Positions 24,143-32,140 of a DNA stretch of 64,000 nt are shown here, one piece after another. The notes below the pieces were generated by a model. The model was not told the origin of the DNA and did no database searches. It worked only from the letters and a program-made list of their open reading frames with translations. The position numbers and the translations under genes are program-made. The stretch's first letter is position 1, and each line of letters opens with the position of its first letter. Source of the DNA: Candidatus Melainabacteria bacterium (GTDB lineage Bacteria; Cyanobacteriota; Vampirovibrionia; Gastranaerophilales; Gastranaerophilaceae); contig QHME01000006.1 of assembly GCA_003258735.1 (NCBI GenBank), positions 1 to 64,000 of the forward strand. Reading direction: 5' to 3'.

Positions 24143-24493
24143 ATGAAAGAACACAATGAAATAGAACAAATTTTGTTAAATGATTCAGAATATGAAAAAA
24201 TTACAAAAGCAAAATTAGAACAAGATTTTAGAAAAGAATTAAATAAAAAATCTTGCCAAAATTCAAAAAATATTACAGATATAAAATTAGTCCCAAAGGA
24301 CAAAATATTTTCAAAATTCACAATATTTGAAGTTTTGAATAAGGTTAGCAAAACTTCTTCCAAAATAAACGGACTTCAAGCTGATGGATATTTGGGCAAG
24401 CAAAATTCTGACAGGATAAAATTGCAATCAGGAGAAATAGACTCTTTTGTCTGCGGTGATAAATTTGTGAAATTTTTAAAATACAATGGATAG
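24143..24493 (+). CDS. hypothetical phage protein
   Basis: A 116-residue charged protein rich in Lys, Glu, Asn and Ser. N-terminal half is likely helical (EIEQILLNDSEYEKITKAKLEQDF); the C-terminal part (ADGYLGKQNSDRIKLQSGEIDSFVCGDKFV) looks beta-rich. No family recognised. Position between terminase small subunit and the GNAT gene in a tight run of genes suggests a virion or packaging accessory role, which is inference from context only. Confidence 0.5.
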   Translation: MKEHNEIEQILLNDSEYEKITKAKLEQDFRKELNKKSCQNSKNITDIKLVPKDKIFSKFTIFEVLNKVSKTSSKINGLQADGYLGKQNSDRIKLQSGEIDSFVCGDKFVKFLKYNG

Positions 24494-24498
24494 CTTTT

Positions 24499-25014
24499 AT
24501 GTGCAAATTTAAAAAAGTTGATTCAAAAGTAATTCTCCTAACACCTCAAGAGCTTTCTTTTATAAATAATTGTATAAAAAATTATTCAAAATATTTTCAA
24601 GATGATTTTGCTTTTATTCCTAAAAATATTTTTGAAATTCCAAAAATTTTACCAAATAACTTTTGGTTGATTTTGAATTTTTATAACAAGCCGATGGGTT
24701 TTGTCTATTTAGATAATTTTATCGGTAAAGAAACTCGCTTATATAGTGCAGAATTGACAACATGTTTTGCTAAATGTGCTTGGGGTGATTTTACTAAATA
24801 CAGTGCAAAAATCTTTTTGAAAAAATGTTTTGATGAATTTGGGCTAGAAAAAATCAAAGCCCAAGTTTATCCTGACAATTTTAGAGTGAAAAATTTGCTC
24901 AAAATTTGCGGATTTACTCACGAATCAACATTACAAAAAGAAACTCTACGCAATGGTAAGCCTCAAAATATTGAAGTTTACGGATTGTACAGAAATTATT
25001 ACTACAAAAAATGA
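24499..25014 (+). CDS. GNAT-family acetyltransferase in phage module
   Basis: A 171-residue protein with GNAT features. Beta strand PMGFVYLDNFIG, then YSAKIFLKKCFDEFGLEKIKAQVYPDNFRVKNLLKICGFTHESTLQKE, the last part being the typical 'N-x-R-S/V-x-x-L-L-x-K-x-GF' acetyl-CoA-binding end, and NGKPQNIEVYGLYR, the usual closing strand. GNAT genes turn up in the head-gene regions of several podoviruses, where they may modify virion or host proteins; the substrate is unknown. Starts five bases after the preceding gene; the portal gene starts seven bases later. Confidence 0.7.
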   Translation: MCKFKKVDSKVILLTPQELSFINNCIKNYSKYFQDDFAFIPKNIFEIPKILPNNFWLILNFYNKPMGFVYLDNFIGKETRLYSAELTTCFAKCAWGDFTKYSAKIFLKKCFDEFGLEKIKAQVYPDNFRVKNLLKICGFTHESTLQKETLRNGKPQNIEVYGLYRNYYYKK

Positions 25015-25021
25015 GGTAAAT

Positions 25022-26695
25022 ATGAAAAATGATAACAACAATTTGTCCTATGCGGATGAACAATATTTGCTTGGTCAAATAACTGAAAAATACGATTATT
25101 ATGAGGATGCTCGCAATTCACAAATTGCAGACAATTTACTGGTAAAATATGCAATTTATGATTCTGTTATTCCAAAAGTTAATGCTTGGGATTGTAAAAT
25201 TCAACTTCCAGATATTTATGAACTTGCCCAAACTTTAAAATCGCACATTGTACAAAATTTGTATTCTCATCCTGATAGCATGTTTGATGTTGAAGGTATT
25301 GATTATGAAACTCAAAAATATGCCAACAAACAAAAAGCAATGCTTGTTAATACATTTGAATCAATGAAAATCGAAGATGAGATGGAAAAAATTATTGATT
25401 CTGTTGTTGAAACAGGAGAAGTAACTCTTTTTGTCGGATGGGAAACAAAAACAAGAAGGACTCGCAGAGCCGTAACACTGGATGAGCAAATTACAAAAGG
25501 AATTAAGGAATCTTTTATTGTAGAAGATAATGTGATTTATGACAACGCACGAGTAAAATTCATCAATTATGAGGATTTTGTATTTGATAGAGCAGAGAAA
25601 GAAAACTGGGATTCTTGTGGCAAAATTTATCGCACATATTTGTCGTTAGATGAAATTAAGTCAAATAAATCTAACAACTTTTTAAATCCCGAAAAGCTTG
25701 AAATATTGAAAGGAGTGGTGGCAAAAAAAATAGCAAAAAATACGCATTTAACATCTTCTCACAATGGGAAAATTGAGGTATTAGAATACTGGGGAGATAT
25801 TGAACTTCAAAATGGAACTGTTTTGAAAAATAAATTAATTGTGCTTGCTGGCAGGAGTGTGATTATTAGATTTGAAGATAATCCTTTTGTAATAAATCCA
25901 TTTATTCATGCAAATATTATAGAAAATCCGACAACAGGAAGAGGTATTTCGCCATTGCGTGTGGCTTTGATACTAAACAATATAGCCTCAACGATTTTAA
26001 ATAAACAACTTGATGCGCTTGCTCTTATGATGAATCCACCATATCTTGCACCAAAAGGCTGTTTTAAAGGAGAACAAGATGTGCGTCCTGGAAAAATTAT
26101 TGAATATGATGCAACTCTTATGACGTCAACTCCAACACCAATTTCTTTTGACAAAGCTATGCAAGGTTGGGATTTTTTAAACTATTTCAAATCAACAATA
26201 GAAAGTGCAACAGGAATTTTCAAAAATATGGCAGGAAATATCCAAGAATCACAGCGTACTGCTACGGAGCTGAATTATTCTGTTGGAGGTCAAGAGGCTC
26301 GATTAAATATGATTTTGGAATCTATAAATCGCAAGGTCATAGTACCAATGGTTGAAAAAACAGCTGAATTAATTTCAAATTTTAAGCTGGGTAAAGAAAC
26401 TGTATTGGCAAATGATCGTGGGCATTTGTATCTTGTAGAAATTGATGATAAAATTCGCAATTCAAATTATGTTTACCGCTATGGAGACAGAAAAGCTTCT
26501 TTTGAGCGCAAAGCCAAGTTAAAAGAGTTGTTTGAAGTTCTTCAATCTTTTTTGAAAATAGAGACTGTTGCAAATCGTATTGATTGGCTTGAGTGTTTCA
26601 AATTTGCAATGGAACAATATGGAATTGAAAACGCGAATAACTTTTTGACAGAAGAGAAATCGATAGATGAAACATCGGATACAAAAGTTCAGTAA
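25022..26695 (+). CDS. phage portal protein
   Basis: A 557-residue portal protein forming the dodecameric DNA channel at one capsid vertex. Seen in the sequence: an N-terminal helical wing (EARNSQIADN-like stretch near residue 28), TLKSHIVQNLYSHPD, GEVTLFVGWETK, VKFINYEDFVFDR, the barrel/stem-like NPFVINPFIHANIIENPTTGRGISPL, and a C-terminal crown with ATGIFKNMAGNIQESQRTATEL, all familiar from podoviral portals. ATG at 25022 with GAGG upstream; a longer frame from 24953 overlaps the GNAT gene and is unlikely. The large terminase gene follows 16 bp later. Confidence 0.8.
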   Translation: MKNDNNNLSYADEQYLLGQITEKYDYYEDARNSQIADNLLVKYAIYDSVIPKVNAWDCKIQLPDIYELAQTLKSHIVQNLYSHPDSMFDVEGIDYETQKYANKQKAMLVNTFESMKIEDEMEKIIDSVVETGEVTLFVGWETKTRRTRRAVTLDEQITKGIKESFIVEDNVIYDNARVKFINYEDFVFDRAEKENWDSCGKIYRTYLSLDEIKSNKSNNFLNPEKLEILKGVVAKKIAKNTHLTSSHNGKIEVLEYWGDIELQNGTVLKNKLIVLAGRSVIIRFEDNPFVINPFIHANIIENPTTGRGISPLRVALILNNIASTILNKQLDALALMMNPPYLAPKGCFKGEQDVRPGKIIEYDATLMTSTPTPISFDKAMQGWDFLNYFKSTIESATGIFKNMAGNIQESQRTATELNYSVGGQEARLNMILESINRKVIVPMVEKTAELISNFKLGKETVLANDRGHLYLVEIDDKIRNSNYVYRYGDRKASFERKAKLKELFEVLQSFLKIETVANRIDWLECFKFAMEQYGIENANNFLTEEKSIDETSDTKVQ

Positions 26696-26711
26696 ATTAT
26701 GAGGTGATATT

Positions 26712-28001
26712 GTGAAATATAAACTGCTGGATGCTCAAAGAAGATTTTTAGAAATTCCGCACGATTATTCTTTGGATGTCGCAGTTTATCAAGGTGGTTA
26801 CGGTTCCGGCAAGACTTTTGCCGGAGCTCTCCTTGGTATTCTACTTGCGATAAAATTTCCAGGAATCATTGGGCTTGTGGGTGCTCAAACATATACACTT
26901 GTTCGTGACACAACACTAAAAACTTATTTTGAACACTTTGACAATATTGGATTTGTAGACAAAATTGATTATAAATGGGTGAGTGCGGAGCAAAAATTGG
27001 TTTTTCGTAACGGTTCAGAAATCTTATTCAGGCATTTTGATGAACCCAACAAATTAAAGTCGTTAAATCTTGGTTTTGTGGAAATTGAAGAAATGTCGGA
27101 TGTTCCTTATGAGACCTTCAAAATGTTGCTTGCCAGAATGAGACAGCGAGTAAAACCGCATTGGAAAAACTTCACCTATAGAATTTTTGGACATACAAAC
27201 CCTGAAACCCAAAAAGGATGGCTCTACAAAACTTTTTACGATAATCCTCCGCCGAATTATCGACTGATTTGTGCACCTACGACCCAAAATATTTATCTGC
27301 CGAAAGGTTTTTGTGACGAACTCAAAAATTTATATGATGAAAGTTACTATCAGATTTTTGTTATGGGCAAAACCGGTGATTACAGTTCAAATCTAGTGGT
27401 AAAAGATTTTACGGATGAAAATGTTAAAAATATAGCATATCAACAGGATTTGGATGTACATATAAGTTGCGACTTCAACGTCGACCCTATGGCTTGGGTT
27501 TTGGCACACAAAACCGAAAACAAAGTTTTCTATTTTGATGAACTGGTTTTAGAAAATACGACAACATCTAAAACTTGCGAGGAATTTCACTCAAGATATC
27601 CAAACCATAAAGGCAAAATTATCGTCAACGGTGATGCCTCAGGTGACAACAGAAGTTGTACGAGTGAATATACAAATTACGTAATAATTAAGCGCAAATT
27701 GGAATCATTTGGCTACGAAGTAGAAATAAAGATAAAAGGATTTAATCCGCCAATCAAAAACAGAGTTGCTGCCTTCAATGCAAAAGTCAAAAACGCAAAT
27801 GGAGAAATCGGTTTGTATATTTCGCCCAAATGCGAAAAACTTTTGTATAACATTTACAATTTGAGATATATAGAAGGAAGTTCCAAAATAGATATTCCGA
27901 CTTATTCTCAAATCAAACAGGCAAAAGAATTAAAGTTTTTGTCACATCCGTTTGATGCCGCATCATATTTGGTAGATTTTTATTGGCCGATTGTACTTTA
28001 A
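26712..28001 (+). CDS. terminase large subunit
   Basis: A 429-residue DNA-packaging ATPase/nuclease. Walker A is GGYGSGKT at residues 28-35 and Walker B LGFVEIEE at 120-127. The RNase H-like nuclease domain has acidic residues D254/D258 in CDFNVDPMAW, D308 in VNGDASGD, and a final Asp in SHPFDAASYLV. The set is complete, so the protein looks intact. GTG start preceded by GAGGTGAT. It is the last of the recognisable phage structural genes here, whereas in T7- and P22-like phages it is among the first. Confidence 0.9.
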   Translation: MKYKLLDAQRRFLEIPHDYSLDVAVYQGGYGSGKTFAGALLGILLAIKFPGIIGLVGAQTYTLVRDTTLKTYFEHFDNIGFVDKIDYKWVSAEQKLVFRNGSEILFRHFDEPNKLKSLNLGFVEIEEMSDVPYETFKMLLARMRQRVKPHWKNFTYRIFGHTNPETQKGWLYKTFYDNPPPNYRLICAPTTQNIYLPKGFCDELKNLYDESYYQIFVMGKTGDYSSNLVVKDFTDENVKNIAYQQDLDVHISCDFNVDPMAWVLAHKTENKVFYFDELVLENTTTSKTCEEFHSRYPNHKGKIIVNGDASGDNRSCTSEYTNYVIIKRKLESFGYEVEIKIKGFNPPIKNRVAAFNAKVKNANGEIGLYISPKCEKLLYNIYNLRYIEGSSKIDIPTYSQIKQAKELKFLSHPFDAASYLVDFYWPIVL

Positions 28002-28019
28002 CTTTGGAAAGGAAAAATT

Positions 28020-28241
28020 ATGGAACAATTTATATATTATGCACCGGTGATAGTTGTTGTGCTTGTGTTTTTGATACATGAGCGCATTGTTGTCACACCT
28101 GAACAATTGGAAAAGAAACACCGAGAGATTATCAAAGATGTTGAAAAACGCTATGCGACCCTAAATAGCCTAGAAGACCTCAAAGAACAATTTTGTGACA
28201 TGAAAGACAAAATCGACAAAATTTACGATTGTTTGATGTAA
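28020..28241 (+). CDS. small membrane-anchored coiled-coil protein of the phage module
   Basis: A 73-residue protein with one N-terminal transmembrane helix (about residues 6-20, YAPVIVVVLVFLI) and a charged helical tail (EKKHREIIKDVEKRYATLNSLEDLKEQF, probably coiled coil). This is the shape of spanins, Rz-like proteins or small lysis accessories, but no motif decides it. It lies 18 bp after the terminase gene with GGAAAGG before its ATG, so it belongs to the same operon. Confidence 0.55.
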   Translation: MEQFIYYAPVIVVVLVFLIHERIVVTPEQLEKKHREIIKDVEKRYATLNSLEDLKEQFCDMKDKIDKIYDCLM

Positions 28242-28317
28242 AAAGAAAGGAGCTTTAGTTGGCAGTATCTCTAACTTACCTCCAAATCAAGATTTTCAGA
28301 AAATTGTACAAACAAAA

Positions 28318-28722
28318 GTGAAACAACAACTTGGGCAAAAAGATTCTATGGGGGTCATTTTTAAATCCGATAGCAATATATCAAAAGAAATTGCCATTTC
28401 CCCTGAGATAAAACAACATTTTCTTGAGAATAAAGATATACTCCTAAACCAAAAAGTAGTAAAAAATAGAAGTACATATTTTCAATCTAATAAGAATTTA
28501 GGAAAAGCAATAGGACACTGCGATATCGTTTATTCATACTTAGATAATGATAAAAACATGATTTCAGTTTTACTTGATACCTATGATATGAATCAAAATG
28601 ACCCTAGTAGACTGGTTCAATTAGCTCGCAAAGCTCAGGATAATGGAACATTTAGAACTTATTATTCAATATTTGTAACCAAAACAAACCATCGAATCTT
28701 ACAAAAATGGCTAAAAAATTAA
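28318..28722 (+). CDS. hypothetical protein, start uncertain, possibly 5'-damaged
   Basis: 134 residues from the GTG at 28318. No family is certain; the pattern of alternating strands with H/K/R-rich end (FRTYYSIFVTKTNHRILQKWLKN) faintly recalls phage-encoded small nuclease domains at the end of polyvalent proteins. The same frame stays open upstream to 28237 and reads a plausible N terminus (GSISNLPPNQDFQKIV), but contains no ATG/GTG/TTG near the AAAGGAG site at about 28246-28252. The TTG placed correctly for that site (28259) is in another frame and stops after 20 codons. A lost start codon or small frameshift is likely. Confidence 0.45.
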   Translation: MKQQLGQKDSMGVIFKSDSNISKEIAISPEIKQHFLENKDILLNQKVVKNRSTYFQSNKNLGKAIGHCDIVYSYLDNDKNMISVLLDTYDMNQNDPSRLVQLARKAQDNGTFRTYYSIFVTKTNHRILQKWLKN

Positions 28723-29049
28723 TGACCTAAAGAACAAAAGCAAACAGGCTAAAGCCACAATCATTGGGATATAATTCAATGACAAAATAACAAGTAATTG
28801 TGATTTTTGGTTATGAAAAAGTTTCCACGTAGAATACTCGGCAAGTAATGCTACTACATTTAAAACAATATTAGCAATTATTAAATATAAATAATCAATA
28901 CTTAATTGTTTTGCTAAATCCAATGTGAAATTCGCTATTAATTTCGGTAAAAATAAACTTATTAATACCGAAATTGCAATAAAAATATTACATAATTGAT
29001 GAAATATTATAATTATTGCTAAATATATTTTTAATAAAGATTTTTTCAT
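28711..29049 (-). CDS. small four-helix membrane protein (paralogue 3 of 3)
   Basis: A 112-residue integral membrane protein with about four hydrophobic helices separated by short polar loops. It resembles the two upstream genes in length, helix spacing and the start MKK-LLKIY-I-I. ATG at 29049 preceded by AAAGGAG at five bases; an earlier ATG at 29055 sits inside that ribosome site. Its 3' end overlaps the convergent phage gene by 12 bases. Function unknown. Confidence 0.6.
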   Translation of the reverse strand: MKKSLLKIYLAIIIIFHQLCNIFIAISVLISLFLPKLIANFTLDLAKQLSIDYLYLIIANIVLNVVALLAEYSTWKLFHNQKSQLLVILSLNYIPMIVALACLLLFFRSLIF

Positions 29050-29064
29050 AACCACTCCTTTCTT

Positions 29065-29427
29065 TTAACTTGGATTTGGAATAGGACTCATTTCTCCTAA
29101 AAAAATTAACATCCAAGTTCCAAAATACATTAATACTGCGATAGGAATATATATTCCTATCGCTAAAATTTTAAATTTATTTATTTGATTTTCTTTTATA
29201 AAACAATGTAAAAAATTCAAAACTGCAATACTGTATACATTAAAAACAATACAACTTAATATTGATTGTACTCCTGTTGGAATTGAAAATAAAAATGTTG
29301 TGCCACTGAATGGTACGAAAGACACTGAAAAAAGTGCACCAAGCATTAATAGCAAAAATACACAATTATAAAATAATATAGCAAAAATGATTATTATAAA
29401 ATACAATGTTAATAATTTTTCTTTCAT
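29065..29427 (-). CDS. small four-helix membrane protein (paralogue 2 of 3)
   Basis: A 120-residue membrane protein with four predicted helices. Start MKEKLLTLYFIIIIFAILFYN closely parallels the next gene's MKNILLKLYFGIIIFAMLIYN (first ten to twenty residues nearly alignable), and both share ...FNVYSIAVLNFLH / FNFYSVIAFKFLY and ...IYIPI/YIPF segments. Tandem duplication is clear. No enzyme motif, no known family. Ribosome site GAGGGG before the ATG. Separated by 11-15 bp from its neighbours, forming a three-gene operon. Confidence 0.65.
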   Translation of the reverse strand: MKEKLLTLYFIIIIFAILFYNCVFLLLMLGALFSVSFVPFSGTTFLFSIPTGVQSILSCIVFNVYSIAVLNFLHCFIKENQINKFKILAIGIYIPIAVLMYFGTWMLIFLGEMSPIPNPS

Positions 29428-29438
29428 AACCCCTCTAC

Positions 29439-29789
29439 TTAGTCCACCAACGGAACTACCTCTTTAAATAATAATGCCATTATCCCCAAAGTCAAAATTA
29501 CAATAAATGGAATATATGCAAAAATCACCAAAATTTTGAATAAGTTTGATTTCTTACCTTTGATAACGTCATATAAAAATTTAAAAGCAATAACGCTATA
29601 AAAATTAAATATAGAAAAACCTAATATAAACTGCACTATCGCCGGAATTGCAGAAATTAAAGTTTCGGGTTTGAATGGCGAAAAACACACTTGAATAAAC
29701 TCACACATTACAGAAAATAATGCAGTATTATAAATTAGCATAGCAAAAATGATTATTCCAAAATATAATTTTAATAATATGTTTTTCAT
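29439..29789 (-). CDS. small four-helix membrane protein (paralogue 1 of 3)
   Basis: A 116-residue membrane protein, first of three tandem paralogues read leftward toward the phage module. Shares helices 1 and 3 with the middle copy (LKLYFGIIIFAMLIYN, IFNFYSVIAFKFLYDVIKGKK). Four hydrophobic helices fill almost the whole chain. Their placement directly beside the phage structural genes, on the opposite strand, suggests an accessory (moron-like) or host defence/immunity role, but this is inference only. The 197-bp gap to the next gene has only promoter-like AT-rich sequence. Confidence 0.65.
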   Translation of the reverse strand: MKNILLKLYFGIIIFAMLIYNTALFSVMCEFIQVCFSPFKPETLISAIPAIVQFILGFSIFNFYSVIAFKFLYDVIKGKKSNLFKILVIFAYIPFIVILTLGIMALLFKEVVPLVD

Positions 29790-29986
29790 TTAAAATTTTT
29801 CCTAATTCCCTTTAGAATAAAACCACCAGACTTATTCTTAATAATTTTATTATGTGACAATAGTAGCATTTATTGCAACAAAATGCAATATGCAAAATCT
29901 TTTGAACCTTTATTTTACTTATCTCTTGCTTTTTTTTATTATAGATATTATAATTAAAACAGTAAATTTAAAGGAAAAATAAAAGG

Positions 29987-31336
29987 ATGAGTGAGTCGAG
30001 TCTGGGAATCATAATTTCCAATTGGTTGATAGTTTTTGTATTGTTACTAGTTAATGGCTTTTTTGTATCCGCAGAATTTGCAATTGTGCGTGCAAGGCGT
30101 GCTAAAATAGAACAGCTTACCAAAGATGGTAATGTAGATGCAAAATTAGCCCTAAAAGCGTTGGAAGATATGAATTTCTTCATTGCTGCCGTTCAAGTCG
30201 GTGTAACTATCGCCAGTATCGGTATTGGTTGGTTTGGTTCTCCAACTATCGAAAAAATGATGGATCCGATTTTGTCGAACTTGCCATCATCTTATGTATA
30301 TTTAACTCATACAATCACTGCGGTTGTGGCATTTTTGGTTGTAACATTTTTGCATGTGGTTATTGGTGAGCAAGTTCCAAAATGTATTGCACTCCAATAT
30401 CCTGAAAAAATTTCTCTGTATGTTGCAAAACCGATGGATATTTTTATGACGATTTCAAAACCGTTTGTATGGGTTTTGAATGTTGCATGTAATGCAATTT
30501 TGCGCTTGTTTAGAATCCCTGTTAGCACAGCTCGCGTTGTGCATACAATTGAAGACTTAGATTTGATGGTTAATACCAGCTATGACGAAGGGGTTCTAAA
30601 TGAAACAGAGAAAGATATGATACACAATGTATTCAAATTCTCTGACTTGACCGCAAGAGAAGTAATGATTCCAAGAACTGATATGGTTTGCGTTCCTATA
30701 GGGATGTCTATTGAGGAATTAAACAAAGTTGCAACAGAAAATCAATATACAAGATATCCGGTATATGATGGCGATATCGACCATATTACAGGTTTGATTC
30801 ACGTAAAAGATTTATATTCTCTTTCAATCAAGGACGAAGTTTGCCCAATTGAAAAAATCCAAAGAAAAGTTTTGCTTGTACCTGAGACAATTACAATGGA
30901 TAATCTTGTGCGCGAATTCAAGAAAAATAAAAGTCAAATGGCTGTCGTCGTTGATGAATTTGGTGGAACTTCAGGTATTATTACATTGGAAGATGTTTTG
31001 GAAGAAATCTTTGGAGATGTACAAGACGAATTTGATGAAGAAACAGAATTTGATATAAAAGAAATTAAACCAAATCATTATTTGGCAAACGGAATGATGC
31101 GACTTGATGAATTGGCTAATTATTTTGATTTGCCTGATGACAAATTGGAAGATGATGATGTTGATACAATTGCAGGATTGGTTGTCAAGGAACTAGGCAG
31201 ACTTGCTCAGCTTGATGATGTTGTTAAGTATCACGAATTTACATTCACCGTAAAAGAAGTTGATGGTGCAAGAATTACTAAATTGTTGGTTGTTAGAGAT
31301 GAGTCTCAAGAAACCACTGAACAACAAGAAGGGTAA
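29987..31336 (+). CDS. CNNM/CorC-type hemolysin-family membrane protein
   Basis: A 449-residue inner-membrane protein. The N-terminal CNNM (DUF21) domain has about four helices, starting LIVFVLLLVNGFFVSAEFAIVRARR. Then comes a CBS-domain pair (about residues 215-335; VMIPRTDMVCVP, YPVYDGDIDHITGLIHVKDLY, MAVVVDEFGGTSGIITLEDVLEEIFGDV) and a C-terminal CorC_HlyC domain (ANGMMRLDELANYFD). Family members are linked to Mg2+/Co2+ export or sodium-coupled magnesium transport; the 'hemolysin' label is historical. ATG with AAAGGAAA upstream, a single-gene unit by its spacing. Confidence 0.9.
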   Translation: MSESSLGIIISNWLIVFVLLLVNGFFVSAEFAIVRARRAKIEQLTKDGNVDAKLALKALEDMNFFIAAVQVGVTIASIGIGWFGSPTIEKMMDPILSNLPSSYVYLTHTITAVVAFLVVTFLHVVIGEQVPKCIALQYPEKISLYVAKPMDIFMTISKPFVWVLNVACNAILRLFRIPVSTARVVHTIEDLDLMVNTSYDEGVLNETEKDMIHNVFKFSDLTAREVMIPRTDMVCVPIGMSIEELNKVATENQYTRYPVYDGDIDHITGLIHVKDLYSLSIKDEVCPIEKIQRKVLLVPETITMDNLVREFKKNKSQMAVVVDEFGGTSGIITLEDVLEEIFGDVQDEFDEETEFDIKEIKPNHYLANGMMRLDELANYFDLPDDKLEDDDVDTIAGLVVKELGRLAQLDDVVKYHEFTFTVKEVDGARITKLLVVRDESQETTEQQEG

Positions 31337-31395
31337 TTAAAGCACTCCCTTGCGGCTATCTATAAAGCAGGTTTGTTTTACTATGTTGACGATAT

Positions 31396-31962
31396 TTATG
31401 CAATATCGTCGCAGTCAGCAATATGAACTCGTTTAAAAGAATTTTTTAATACATCTTGGTCGCAGAGTTTTCGTTTTAGTGCTCTATCAATATGAGCATT
31501 ACTTACCAAAAATTCATCTGTATCTTTCAAATATGCGACGCTTGTTGGGCTTTTTCCATTTTGGAGTTCTGAAAATTTTATCTCTAACTGGTTTAGTAAA
31601 TTGGAAAATTTGTTATATATATCAAGGCTTTTCTTTGTATCTTTTGAACCAACAAGTAGTCCTTGTAAGTTCTCATTTTTTAGGTCAATATGGTTTCTCA
31701 AAAACATTAGGACATTATTAAAACAGTGGTTTGAGCTGTCTTCAGGGTTTAAGTGCATAAGTATGGAATTATTTCCATCGGTAATAATGCAAGATGTGCA
31801 ATCACAGATTCTATTTGTATAAACATCTTTGCCGACAACGCTTGATTCTATGTTCCAAGGAAAAGCCGCAAAATTTTTTTTCGGAATTTTTGTCCCTACA
31901 TAGTCCGAAAACGATTTTATATTTATCGGCTTTATAGAAGATGTAAAACTAATATTATTCAT
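31396..31962 (-). CDS. lineage-specific hypothetical protein with Cys/His motif
   Basis: A 188-residue protein starting MNNISFTSSIKPINIKSF, a Ser/Phe/Asn/Ile-rich start shared in style with other proteins of this window. Residues 53-73 hold CDCTSCIITDGNNSILMHL, with C53, C55 and C58 followed by H70. A Cys followed by a His about 15 residues later within a strand-rich domain, then a segment LQGLLVGSKD, is reminiscent of the CheD/CNF1-type deamidase fold, but that is speculative. No membrane segment. The gene stands alone between convergent and divergent neighbours. Confidence 0.55.
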   Translation of the reverse strand: MNNISFTSSIKPINIKSFSDYVGTKIPKKNFAAFPWNIESSVVGKDVYTNRICDCTSCIITDGNNSILMHLNPEDSSNHCFNNVLMFLRNHIDLKNENLQGLLVGSKDTKKSLDIYNKFSNLLNQLEIKFSELQNGKSPTSVAYLKDTDEFLVSNAHIDRALKRKLCDQDVLKNSFKRVHIADCDDIA

Positions 31963-32036
31963 TTTAGAATCACCTTTTGTATTCTTAAAAATCCCTCAAA
32001 ATAAAATTTGCTATTAAAAAAGAACTTTTGCAAAAA

Positions 32037-32062
32037 TAAAAGACCTTTTTAAAAGGTCTTTG
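32037..32062 (-). terminator. terminator of the 58-aa protein gene
   Basis: AAAGACCTTTT and AAAAGGTCTTT form an 11-bp stem; on the minus strand it is followed by TATTTTTGC. Lies about 80 bp after the small gene's stop. Confidence 0.7.
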
Positions 32063-32140
32063 ACAAATAATTCCTATTCTAATTCTTTAAATGATTTTCT
32101 TTCCTATATGTTCCTATATTCCAACGATTTCAATATCTTT

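Larger units (their letters stand above)
18812..28722 (+). mobile_element. podovirus-like morphogenesis module (cryptic prophage, satellite or GTA-like)
   Basis: A run of plus-strand genes encoding a LuxR-type HTH, amidase, nozzle-like protein, HK97-fold capsid protein, putative holin, putative scaffold, adaptor-like protein, terminase small subunit, GNAT protein, portal and terminase large subunit, plus short unknown proteins. No integrase, excisionase, replication gene, lysogeny repressor, tailspike or needle gene is present in or near it, and I found no att-like direct repeat around it. The left boundary is set by the terminator at 18405-18447 and the right by the start of the minus-strand gene at 28711. 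Confidence 0.8.

Noticed and set aside
18260..29986. Attachment-site direct repeats flanking the phage module
   Set aside because: I compared the outer gene-free segments by eye and saw no convincing repeat; a systematic search would be needed, so no att sites are claimed.
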